A stretch of 64,000 bases of DNA from an uncultured Clostridia bacterium (GTDB lineage: Bacteria; Bacillota; Clostridia; Oscillospirales; Acutalibacteraceae): NCBI GenBank assembly GCA_937876205.1, contig CALEII010000004.1, positions 1 to 64,000 of the forward strand, read 5' to 3'. A program made the translations under genes and the position numbers. The notes under the pieces are model-generated. The model did no database searches, had not been told where the DNA came from, and worked only from the letters and a program-made list of their open reading frames with translations. This document shows, in pieces, positions 48,952 through 57,278 of the stretch. Position 1 is the first letter of the stretch, and every line of letters begins with the position of its first letter.

Positions 48952-50238
48952 ATGAAAAAATTCATCAGTATCATTCTTTCAATCACTATTCTTTTTTCTG
49001 TGTGCATTATACCTGCCGGAGCTCAGGAAGCCGATGCAGCAGACAGCAATTACGACATTGACGGAAGCTATCCTTATGTTTTTGTTCACGGTATGGGTGC
49101 GTGGGGCTCATACAACAAGTTCAATGAAACGTGGCCCAACTGGGGCGGTGCCAGCGGTGACGGCACTGACCTTATAAAGATTTTCAACGAAGCAGGAATC
49201 GAATCCTACGCCGCTTCGGTCGGTCCCTTCAGCAGTGCATGGGACAGAGCCTGTGAGCTTTATGCACAGCTTACCGGTACTGTTGTTGACTACGGTGAAG
49301 CTCATTCAAAGGCTCACGGTCACGACAGATACGGCTATTCATACGAAGGTATTCAGCTTATGGACGATGTATGGGATGTTGAAAGCAAAATCAATGTTGT
49401 CGGTCACAGCTTCGGCGGACCCACGGTAAGACTTTTTGTCTCCCTTCTTGCATACGGTGACGAAGCTGAAATTGAGGCAACAGGTGAAGACACTTCTCCT
49501 CTTTTCACAGGCGGTCATGATGAATGTATCAATTCCTGCATTCTTCTTTCAAGTGTCAACAACGGTTCTCCCATCGCAAACCTTATTGCTGATTCAGAGC
49601 TTCTTATGACCTTGATTTTCACTTTTGCAAACATTGCAGGCTGTCTTATAGGTGATGAGGTTATGATGTGGCGTCTTCAGTTCGGTCATTTCGGACTTAC
49701 ACCCAGACAGAACGAAAAAAAAGCAAAATTCAGTATGGAAAACATAAAAAATGCAGTTGCTTCAAATGACAACTGCGGTTACGATATGACTCTCAGAGGA
49801 GCAGCTGAGCTCAACAAAAGAATTGAGCTTGTACCTTCTGTATACTATTATTCATACACCGGCAGAGCTTCAAAGACAACTGCAGTCGGCACAGAGGTAC
49901 CCATTCCTACGATTTTTGCTCTGTTTATCCCAACATCAATTTACCTTGGCACAACAGAAGGCAAGACAATTGACGGTATAGAGCTCGACAAAAGCTGGGC
50001 AATCAATGACGGTATTGTTCCCCTTGCAAGCGCTCTTTATCCTTCAGACGATGCAGAAAAATCCTTCTCATACTCTCAGGTGATTGCAGACGGCGGAGAA
50101 ATAGCAAGAGGCAACTGGTACTATATGGATACAATGGACGGCTTTGACCACTTCGACTTCAGCGGAACAAAGGACTATCCCACAAGCTTTGAGGATTTCT
50201 ATTTCACAATGGCAGAAACAGTAAATAAACACAAATAA
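48952..50238 (+). CDS. Secreted lipase of the staphylococcal/Geobacillus (family I.5/I.6) type
   Basis: A 428-residue secreted triacylglycerol lipase. Signal peptide MKKFISIILSITILFSVCII (cleavage near PAGAQ). YVFVHGMGAWGSYNKFNETW is the oxyanion-hole region, SVGPFSSAWDRACELYAQLT and VDYGEAHSKAHGHDRYG are the zinc-site and lid signatures of thermoalkalophilic lipases, and the nucleophile is S153 in VGHSFGGPTV. An Asp (about AINDGIVPL) and a His (FDHFDFSG) complete the triad. It would release fatty acids from dietary or host lipid outside the cell. CGGAGGTG precedes ATG 48952. Confidence 0.92.
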   Translation: MKKFISIILSITILFSVCIIPAGAQEADAADSNYDIDGSYPYVFVHGMGAWGSYNKFNETWPNWGGASGDGTDLIKIFNEAGIESYAASVGPFSSAWDRACELYAQLTGTVVDYGEAHSKAHGHDRYGYSYEGIQLMDDVWDVESKINVVGHSFGGPTVRLFVSLLAYGDEAEIEATGEDTSPLFTGGHDECINSCILLSSVNNGSPIANLIADSELLMTLIFTFANIAGCLIGDEVMMWRLQFGHFGLTPRQNEKKAKFSMENIKNAVASNDNCGYDMTLRGAAELNKRIELVPSVYYYSYTGRASKTTAVGTEVPIPTIFALFIPTSIYLGTTEGKTIDGIELDKSWAINDGIVPLASALYPSDDAEKSFSYSQVIADGGEIARGNWYYMDTMDGFDHFDFSGTKDYPTSFEDFYFTMAETVNKHK

Positions 50239-50244
50239 ACAAAA

Positions 50245-50286
50245 AAATAAGAACAAGGAGCCGGTTTCGGGTCCTTGTTCTTATTT
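50245..50286. terminator. Bidirectional terminator between the lipase and inhibitor genes
   Basis: AAATAAGAACAAGGA and its exact inverse, with a partly paired centre around GGTTTCG. Confidence 0.92.
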
Positions 50287-50652
50287 TATATCAACTAATG
50301 TAATTTCGCCCTCTTTATCTACGTGATATGTGTAAACATATCTTGAAGCAACATTTTTGCTTGCTACATGAGTGTACTCAAATGTGATGTTGACCGTGCC
50401 CTCACCGATTTCACGGAATGTGAATTTCTGTGAGCCTCCGCCACCTGAGAAGATTGCCGAGGTATCAGGCTGATAACGGCTGCCTGAAAGCATCAGCACA
50501 CCGGTTTCATCATAAGAATACTCCCAATAATAACCTGATGCAGGGTTTGCATAAAGCTCAACCTGAACCGTATCTGCACCAAAGCCCAGCAAACGTAGTA
50601 TCGCAAACAAAAATGTCAGCAGCATTTTAAGATATGCAAATATCGTAGCCAT
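50281..50652 (-). CDS. Chagasin-like (I42) cysteine-protease inhibitor, membrane anchored
   Basis: A 123-residue protein with an N-terminal hydrophobic anchor (YLKMLLTFLFAILRLLGFGA) and a chagasin/I42-type domain: the conserved NPASGYYWEYSY loop, a Gly-rich loop (FSGGGGSQKFTFREIGEGTV) and a final beta strand (RYVYTYHV). Proteins of this family block papain-like peptidases. Placed outside the cell it may protect secreted enzymes from host or competing proteases. GGAAAGGAG precedes ATG 50652. The last codons overlap the terminator. Confidence 0.82.
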   Translation of the reverse strand: MATIFAYLKMLLTFLFAILRLLGFGADTVQVELYANPASGYYWEYSYDETGVLMLSGSRYQPDTSAIFSGGGGSQKFTFREIGEGTVNITFEYTHVASKNVASRYVYTYHVDKEGEITLVDIK

Positions 50653-50793
50653 ATGCAAACTCCTTTCCATTTTATTAGTTAATTATAGCAATAAAAAAGT
50701 CTTTTGTCAATTTAATTATTAAAAATTCATTCAAATATTCTTAATCATTCAGAATTATTTTTGCAATAAAAATCAGGAAAACACAAATATATC

Positions 50794-50822
50794 TTTACAT
50801 TTTGGCTATAAATGTTTATAAT
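50794..50822 (+). promoter_or_regulatory. Promoter of the double-phosphoesterase dockerin gene
   Basis: TTTACA, 17 bases, TATAAT. Confidence 0.7.
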
Positions 50823-50863
50823 GTATTATGAATATATATGTATCATTCCGGGAGGAAGAAAAA

Positions 50864-53800
50864 ATGAAAAAGAATCACGGCACTTTCAAAAGATTGATAT
50901 CTCTTGTGCTGAGCGCTGCAATGCTTTTTTCGGTTGCGGCAACTGATGCTTTTGCCCAGGTCAGAAGCGGTGAAAAGCTGTCATTTGCAGTAATTTCAGG
51001 CATTTCATATGTTTCCGTTGAGAACAGAGGCAGCTACAACAGTGCATTTCTGCTTGATGCGGCAGCAAACGGATATCAGTATGAACAGATAGACTCAATT
51101 CTTGCAAGCACTTTTGATTCTCTGAAAACAAGAGTTGAAAAAGAGAAGCTTGAATATCTTTTTATCAACGGACCTCTTACATACAGCGGTGAATACAGCA
51201 ATCACGCTGCAGTTGCCGAAATGCTCAATAAGCTTGAGGCTGACACGGGAGTTAAAATTGCAGTCAGCTTTGCTGCAACAGATGTCAACAGCACCACAGC
51301 ATCATCATTTGCAACAGGCAAAAGAACATATGTGACACCTGCAACATCAGCTCAGATAAGAACACTCTATGCAAACCTCGGCTTTGACCTTGCAGACAGT
51401 GTATACAGCAAATACGACCAGTCAACTGCAGGTCTTTCATATGCTTTTGACATCGGCAACGGCTACAGAGTGATTATGCTTGATGCCTCTTACTATGAAT
51501 ACACAAACGGCCACACAAAGGTCAGCGGAAAAATAGGCACAGAGCTCAGAAAATGGCTCAGCACAGAGCTGACATATACAGAAGTTTCAGACAGAACTGC
51601 AATTGCCTTCTGCCCCTGGAGTCTTTCAGGCAGCAGTATTCTCGGCAATGACGGTTATATGACTGACGCTGACTATGTTGCAAATACCTTTGCTGATGCA
51701 GGTCTCAACTACATTTTCACCTCAGGTGCTGACAAAAATGACATTTCAGCTATAATTTCAGACAACGGCAACATCATCTATGATGTCCAGTCTGCTTCTT
51801 TGGTTTCTTTCCCCAACACATACAGAGTCTGCACATTTGTTGACGAAAAAGCTCAGTTCGGAATTGTTGATGCAGACGAAACAATGCCTATCGTATCCCG
51901 TGACGGCACAGAATATGCACAGCCCTACAGAGAGACTGCTTCTCTGAAAATACAGTATGCGGATTACGACCTTGCAAGATACTGTGCAGATGCTATCAAG
52001 AACTATATTTCAAGCATTCTTATCCCCGGTGTGAAGCTTAACGGAACTCTTGAGGCATTTGCAAAGGCTCAGTACGGAATTTCACTCAAGGATTACATAA
52101 ATGAGCTTATCGGCGGCGGTCTTAACATAATGGACACTATTGTAATCTTTGACGCAACAAATATTATGAATATGCTTGAGGATATGTTCCAGCAGGCACA
52201 GTCAGTTTTCCTGCAGGATGATGATACTCTCGCAGACCTGTGCTACAACAGATTCAAAACAGCATTCTCAGCTCAGATTTCATCTGAAAAATGCACAGCA
52301 TTCCTTGACAGTTACGGTTTCGGCAGCAATGAAAGTGCAGGCACAGTCAACGACCTTCTCCTTTCAATGATTGTCTATTCAAAATGCGGCAATGAAGACG
52401 CATCTGAAGACAAGTTTATGCTTGAAGTCACAGACAGCTTCAGAAGCGGTGATCTTTTCACATTTGTTGCAAATATGCTCGGTGAAATAATCATAAGAGA
52501 CCTTATTTTCAACGATATTCTTTCTCAGATAGAAATGAAGCCTCAGTATCTGCTCTTCTTTGACGACACAGAGGATTCACTGGGCTACTATCTCCAGATT
52601 GCATTCAAAGCATACATTGCAATTCACGGCGAAAATCCCAGCGTAACGGGTGCAGTCAACAGCGTGCTCAAGGACGGATTTTTCAGAGAGTACGGCAAAT
52701 CAATAGATGAAGTTATTGACTATTTCCTCAGAACCTACTACACGGAAGAAGACTGCGTGCTCATAGGCGGTCAGATAGCAGATATTATTGAGACGTTCTT
52801 CACCGATGAGGACCCCGTTGCAAAGGGTGACTATGATATAGAATATGACGGTGATAAGGGTGCTGTATCTTTCGCAACAAAAGAGAATTTCAGACTCCCC
52901 ACAATGATTACAATCACCCCCGGCAACGATACCACATCAGAAGCCTATATCACCTGGTACACCAAAGCCACCGTGACAGGCTCAGATATTGAAATCTACA
53001 GTGACAAAAACAGCACATTCTACGGCAAGCACTTTATCGGTGTTGACGGTGTCAAGACAGCCGTTGCAACAAAGGATACCGAAAGAACATCAGTTGCACT
53101 CGACCTCGGTTTTGCCGTGTTCGGTGAGAAAACGGAAGCATACAAGCAACACACAGTAAAAATCACAGGTCTTGATGCAGGCTGCACATACTTCTTCAGA
53201 GTCGGTGACAGCGCAAAGGGCTGGTGGAGTGAAACTGCAAGCATCACAACTGCTTCTGACAGCGAAACTGTGACATTCATTCACGTTTCGGATTCTCAGG
53301 GCAACACAACAGAGGATTTTGACCTTTTCGGCAATGTGCTCGGTTGTGCAGAATACATTTATCCTGATTCGGATTTCATTCTTCATACGGGAAATTACGT
53401 GGACAACAACTCTGACATAAATCAGTGGCAGAGAATGCTTGACGGCATCTCAGATCACCTGCTTTCATCATACATCGTGCCCGTTGCAGGCAGCAACGAC
53501 TCTCTTGATTCAATAAAGCAGAATTTTGCTGTCGGCTCATTCCTCGGTGATTCCTCAAAAACAGGTGCTTACTACTCATTCGACTACAATTTCATTCACG
53601 TGGCAGTGCTTGACTCAAACTGTGTCAATGAAGACGGCACACTTAAGGCAGAGCAGGTGGAATGGTTCAGAAAGGATATGTCTGAAACTGCAGCAAGATG
53701 GAAGTTTGTTGCAATCCACAACCCTGTTTACACAAACGGTGCTTTCATCCGTGAAGAAAACTATGAGAACTATATGAACAATGTCACAGACCTTATGGAA

Positions 53801-54367
53801 CAGTATGATGTGGACATTCTCTTCAGCGGCAGTGACGGTGTATATTACAGAACTGACGGAATGAAAAACAATGAAGTCTCTGACACTCCCAAGATTGCAT
53901 TCCCCCACCAGATCAATTCATCCGTTTATTACAAGACAATTCCCAACCCCACGGGAACAATGTACACATCAGTCGGCTCAGCAGGTGTACTTGGTGAAAG
54001 CAAGCATCAGATTTATAACACATCAGGACTTTTCCCTGAAACAGGCTTCAACTCAAATCCCAAGAATACTATGTTCACTGCTGTTGAAATTCTCGGCGAC
54101 ACAATTTATCTTACAACATACACTGTTGACGGTAACAGAGCATCAAAAATCGACAGTGTTTCAATCAAGAAAAGCGCAACCGATATCGGCGACCTGAACT
54201 TTGACGGCAAGGTCACAGCAGCAGATGCAAGACTTATTCTTCGTTCATCTGCTCAGCTTCAGATACTCACAAAGGCACAGATGAGCGTTGCCGATATAAA
54301 CGGTGACGGCAAGGTCAATGCACTCGATGCCCGTCTTGCTCTTCGTAAGGCTGCAGGTCTTGATTGA
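50864..54367 (+). CDS. Giant secreted dockerin protein with two degenerate metallophosphoesterase modules
   Basis: A 1167-residue secreted protein: signal peptide (to about residue 32), metallophosphoesterase-like module 1 (about 40-330), a helical region (about 340-630), a fibronectin/PAP-N-like domain (about 650-790, YITWYTKATVTGSDIEIYSD), phosphoesterase-like module 2 (about 800-1090), and a two-loop dockerin (GDLNFDGKVTAADARLILRS, DINGDGKVNALDARLALRKA). In module 1 the family motifs read SGISY, NGPLTYSGE, AATDVNS, FCPWS and GADKNDIS where GDLT, GNHDxN, HHNL and GHxHxxD are expected. In module 2 they read HTGNYVDN, AGSNDS, IHNPVY and SGSDGVY where GD, GNH and GHDH are expected. Most metal ligands are therefore lost. 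GGGAGG precedes ATG 50864. It may bind rather than hydrolyse. Confidence 0.82.
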   Translation: MKKNHGTFKRLISLVLSAAMLFSVAATDAFAQVRSGEKLSFAVISGISYVSVENRGSYNSAFLLDAAANGYQYEQIDSILASTFDSLKTRVEKEKLEYLFINGPLTYSGEYSNHAAVAEMLNKLEADTGVKIAVSFAATDVNSTTASSFATGKRTYVTPATSAQIRTLYANLGFDLADSVYSKYDQSTAGLSYAFDIGNGYRVIMLDASYYEYTNGHTKVSGKIGTELRKWLSTELTYTEVSDRTAIAFCPWSLSGSSILGNDGYMTDADYVANTFADAGLNYIFTSGADKNDISAIISDNGNIIYDVQSASLVSFPNTYRVCTFVDEKAQFGIVDADETMPIVSRDGTEYAQPYRETASLKIQYADYDLARYCADAIKNYISSILIPGVKLNGTLEAFAKAQYGISLKDYINELIGGGLNIMDTIVIFDATNIMNMLEDMFQQAQSVFLQDDDTLADLCYNRFKTAFSAQISSEKCTAFLDSYGFGSNESAGTVNDLLLSMIVYSKCGNEDASEDKFMLEVTDSFRSGDLFTFVANMLGEIIIRDLIFNDILSQIEMKPQYLLFFDDTEDSLGYYLQIAFKAYIAIHGENPSVTGAVNSVLKDGFFREYGKSIDEVIDYFLRTYYTEEDCVLIGGQIADIIETFFTDEDPVAKGDYDIEYDGDKGAVSFATKENFRLPTMITITPGNDTTSEAYITWYTKATVTGSDIEIYSDKNSTFYGKHFIGVDGVKTAVATKDTERTSVALDLGFAVFGEKTEAYKQHTVKITGLDAGCTYFFRVGDSAKGWWSETASITTASDSETVTFIHVSDSQGNTTEDFDLFGNVLGCAEYIYPDSDFILHTGNYVDNNSDINQWQRMLDGISDHLLSSYIVPVAGSNDSLDSIKQNFAVGSFLGDSSKTGAYYSFDYNFIHVAVLDSNCVNEDGTLKAEQVEWFRKDMSETAARWKFVAIHNPVYTNGAFIREENYENYMNNVTDLMEQYDVDILFSGSDGVYYRTDGMKNNEVSDTPKIAFPHQINSSVYYKTIPNPTGTMYTSVGSAGVLGESKHQIYNTSGLFPETGFNSNPKNTMFTAVEILGDTIYLTTYTVDGNRASKIDSVSIKKSATDIGDLNFDGKVTAADARLILRSSAQLQILTKAQMSVADINGDGKVNALDARLALRKAAGLD

Positions 54368-54376
54368 TATTTGTTA

Positions 54377-54405
54377 TTGACAAAGACATATTTTGATAAT
54401 ATAAT
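54377..54405 (+). promoter_or_regulatory. Promoter of the ceramidase-like gene
   Basis: TTGACA, 17 bases, TATAAT: full consensus, ten bases after the dockerin gene's stop. Confidence 0.82.
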
Positions 54406-54435
54406 ATATATACCAATTTAAGGAAGGTGTTTCCG

Positions 54436-56037
54436 ATGAAAAAAACTTTTAAGAAAGTTCTTTCAGTTATTCTTTGCATAATGCTCGTAACAGGCATTAC
54501 TGCACCTGCTGCATATGCAGCTTATGACCCCACAGTTTCAGTCAATGAAGAAGTAAGCGGCTTCAACAAGGTGCTTTACAACGTTCTTGACGTTGTCATT
54601 GACAAGCTCGTCGGCGCTATCAACAGAATGATCCCCAATCCCCCCTCCTGGGTTAACAAGGCTGACTATGTATCTGACGGCGTTATGAAGGGTACAGAAG
54701 AATTCCTTGACGCTCCCGCATTCGGTGCATACTGGTCAATGGGTTATGCAAACGCATCAATCCTCACAGGCAACGAAATGGACGGTAAGCACTTTGTAGG
54801 CGGCTCTCTTTCACTTTCAGACAAGGTTGTTACAGAAATCTACGATGACCTTCTTGTCAGAACTGTTGTTATGAGTGACAACTCCGGCAGAGGCAAGGTT
54901 GCTTTCGTTGTAGTTGACGCATACGGCCTCTCAGCAACAAGCGTCAGAGAAATCCGTGCAGCAATGGCTGATTTCTGCGAGGCAAATGATATTGTAAGCC
55001 TTAATGTAGCAGTTCTTCATCAGCACAGTGCAGTTGATACACTCGGTATGAACGGCAGTATCCTCAAGGCTCTCGGCAACGCAGGCAAGGCTGACCCCGT
55101 CAACGGTATCAATGATGCTTATATGGCAAACCTTTATGCAAAAATCGAACAGACACTCACACAGGCTGTTGATTCAATGACAGCAGGTGTTCTTCTTCAC
55201 GGCAGTGCTGATTTCTCAGAGTTTGTTACAGACAAGAGAGATCCTCAGGTGCTTGATGCTGAATATGACCGTTTCCGTTTTGTTCCCCTTGACGGCGGCA
55301 GAGAAATCTGGTTCACAACAAGTGCTGCTCACTGTGTAGGTAACGGCGCAGGCGGCACAGAGATTACAGGTGACTACCCCTATTATATGGAGCAGTACAT
55401 CAACGAAAAATACAACGCAGATTTCATTATGATTCTCACTGCAGAGCAGGGCACATCACAGGATAGAGATACTCTCGATATTCCTGATGATGCTACAACT
55501 TCAGAATCACTTACAATTTACGGTGAGGCTCTTGCAGAAAGATTTGCATCAATCGACAACGAAGAGCTTGTTGCTCCCGTTCTCAACATTGCCCACAAAG
55601 AAACATTCTACACAATTTCAAACCAGATTCTTGTTTTCGCAGGCAAGATGGGACTTATCACAAACAGTGTTGTTATTGACGACGGCAACTATCAGGTTAT
55701 TTCAGAAATCGGCTATATGGAGCTTGGCACAGACATTGCTGTTCTCCTCGTTCCCGGTGAAATCGCAGCAGAGCTTGTTTACGGCGGTTGCCTTGCAGCT
55801 GATAAGGCATGGACAGGTACAGACTGGACATATGCTCCTATTGCTGAAACAGTCGGTGATAAGGAAGTTATCGTATTCGGTATCATAAACGACCAGATCG
55901 GTTATATCATCCCCGATAACGATTATATGGCACTTCTTGAGCCCTCAAACAAGAGCCTTGAGCTTGTTGCAACAGGCAGCAAGACAGCTTCAACAATGGT
56001 AAAAGACTTTGAAGCTCTCATCAGCTCAGTAGAGTAA
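54436..56037 (+). CDS. Secreted neutral-ceramidase-like protein
   Basis: A 533-residue secreted protein (signal peptide to about residue 28, APAAYAAYD). VAFVVVDAYGLSATSVREIR followed by LNVAVLHQHSAVDTLGMNG matches the pattern of neutral ceramidases (an Asp strand, then the zinc-binding HTHSGPDT motif). TTSAAHCVGNGAGG and ILTAEQGTSQDRD lie where the other zinc ligand and the serine region (NxGDVSP) are expected, but the sequences differ from the classical enzyme. The function is therefore ceramidase-like, perhaps an amidase or esterase of another lipid. ATG 54436 follows AAGGAAGG at good distance. With the endoglycoceramidase-like GH5 gene and two lipases, it suggests sphingolipid use. Confidence 0.62.
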   Translation: MKKTFKKVLSVILCIMLVTGITAPAAYAAYDPTVSVNEEVSGFNKVLYNVLDVVIDKLVGAINRMIPNPPSWVNKADYVSDGVMKGTEEFLDAPAFGAYWSMGYANASILTGNEMDGKHFVGGSLSLSDKVVTEIYDDLLVRTVVMSDNSGRGKVAFVVVDAYGLSATSVREIRAAMADFCEANDIVSLNVAVLHQHSAVDTLGMNGSILKALGNAGKADPVNGINDAYMANLYAKIEQTLTQAVDSMTAGVLLHGSADFSEFVTDKRDPQVLDAEYDRFRFVPLDGGREIWFTTSAAHCVGNGAGGTEITGDYPYYMEQYINEKYNADFIMILTAEQGTSQDRDTLDIPDDATTSESLTIYGEALAERFASIDNEELVAPVLNIAHKETFYTISNQILVFAGKMGLITNSVVIDDGNYQVISEIGYMELGTDIAVLLVPGEIAAELVYGGCLAADKAWTGTDWTYAPIAETVGDKEVIVFGIINDQIGYIIPDNDYMALLEPSNKSLELVATGSKTASTMVKDFEALISSVE

Positions 56038-56053
56038 TACATAATTAAATCAG

Positions 56054-56085
56054 GATCTGACATCTCAGGATGTCAGATCTTTTTT
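56054..56085 (+). terminator. Terminator after the ceramidase-like gene
   Basis: GATCTGACATC and its exact inverse around TCAG, then T6. Confidence 0.95.
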
Positions 56086-56092
56086 ATTTTAT

Positions 56093-56133
56093 AAACAATA
56101 ATTTATAAAGGTGTTTTGGACAAATTATTGTTT
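56093..56133. repeat. Palindromic repeat, copy H
   Basis: AAACAATAATTTATA on the left, ACAAATTATTGTTT on the right, with a diverged 12-base centre. Its right end contributes the first bases of the prfA -35 box. Confidence 0.72.
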
Positions 56134-56160
56134 GACATTTATTCCATATAGTTGTATTAT
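56132..56160 (+). promoter_or_regulatory. Promoter of the prfA operon
   Basis: TTGACA, 17 bases, TATTAT. The TT of the -35 is the end of palindrome H. Confidence 0.65.
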
Positions 56161-56195
56161 TATATATTGAGATATTGTTTTAACGGAGATTTCAG

Positions 56196-57266
56196 ATGCT
56201 TAATAAACTTATAAATGTTGAAAAAAGATTTGAAGAAGTGAACGCATTACTCTGCTCAGGTGATGTAGCTTCTGATATAGAAAAATACACTGCTCTTATG
56301 AAAGAATTGAAGCAGCTTACACCAACTGTTGAAAAATTCAGAGAATACAAGGCTGCCGAAAGTGCTTTCAACGAAGCAAAGGAAATGCTCTCTGAAGGCG
56401 GTCTTGACAAGGACTTCAAAGAAATGGTTGAAGAAGAATACAAGCAAGCAAAAGCCGATATGGAGATATTTACGGAAGAACTGAAAATTCTGCTTCTGCC
56501 CAAAGACCCAAATGATGACAGAAATGTTATCGTTGAAATCCGTGGAGGTGCAGGCGGAGAAGAAAGCGCTCTTTTTGCCTATGACCTCTACAGAATGTAC
56601 ACAATGTATGCCGAATCCAAGGGATTTAAAATTGAAGTTCTCAATATTAACGAAACTGAGCTGGGCGGCATCAAAGAAATCAGCTTTATGATAAACGGTG
56701 AGGGTGCATATTCCCGTTTTAAATTTGAAAGCGGCGTTCACCGTGTTCAGCGTGTGCCCGAAACAGAGTCAGGCGGCAGAATTCACACATCAACCGTTAC
56801 CGTTGCAGTGCTTCCCGAAGCTGAAGCTGTTGAATTTGAGCTTAATGAAGCAGACCTTATCTATGAAACATACCGTGCAAGCGGTGCAGGAGGTCAGAAA
56901 GTCAACAAGACATCTTCTGCCGTGCGTGTCATCCACGTCCCCACAGGTACTGTTGTTGAGTGTCAGGTTGAACGAAGCCAGTATCAGAATAAAGACAGAG
57001 CAACAGAGCTTCTGCGTGCGAGACTTTATGATGCAGAATGCCGTAAGCAGCAGGAATCAATAGACGGCGCAAGGCGTTCACAGGTCGGCACAGGTGACAG
57101 AAGTGAAAAAATCAGAACTTATAACTTCCCCCAGAGCCGTGTTTCTGACCATAGAATAAATCTGACTCTCTACCGGCTTGATGCAATTCTCAACGGCGAC
57201 CTCGATGAAATTATCGACGCACTCATCACAGCAGACACTGCAGAAAAGATGAAAAACAACACATAA
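56196..57266 (+). CDS. prfA: Peptide chain release factor 1
   Basis: A 356-residue class I release factor that reads UAA and UAG and frees the finished protein. The GGQ motif is at residues 232-234 (ASGAGGQKVNKTSSAVRV) and the stop-codon recognition loop carries P-E-T at about 188-190 (RVPETESGGRIHTS; usually PAT or PVT). Length is standard. CGGAG precedes ATG 56196. The methyltransferase prmC, often next to prfA, is not here. The downstream genes run in the same direction with tiny gaps and form an operon. Confidence 0.96.
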   Translation: MLNKLINVEKRFEEVNALLCSGDVASDIEKYTALMKELKQLTPTVEKFREYKAAESAFNEAKEMLSEGGLDKDFKEMVEEEYKQAKADMEIFTEELKILLLPKDPNDDRNVIVEIRGGAGGEESALFAYDLYRMYTMYAESKGFKIEVLNINETELGGIKEISFMINGEGAYSRFKFESGVHRVQRVPETESGGRIHTSTVTVAVLPEAEAVEFELNEADLIYETYRASGAGGQKVNKTSSAVRVIHVPTGTVVECQVERSQYQNKDRATELLRARLYDAECRKQQESIDGARRSQVGTGDRSEKIRTYNFPQSRVSDHRINLTLYRLDAILNGDLDEIIDALITADTAEKMKNNT

Positions 57267-57278
57267 ACCGGTGATATA

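Noticed and set aside
50864..54367. Sequencing errors as the cause of missing phosphoesterase residues
   Set aside because: The changes are spread over at least nine motifs in two modules with the frame intact throughout, which isolated errors would not produce.
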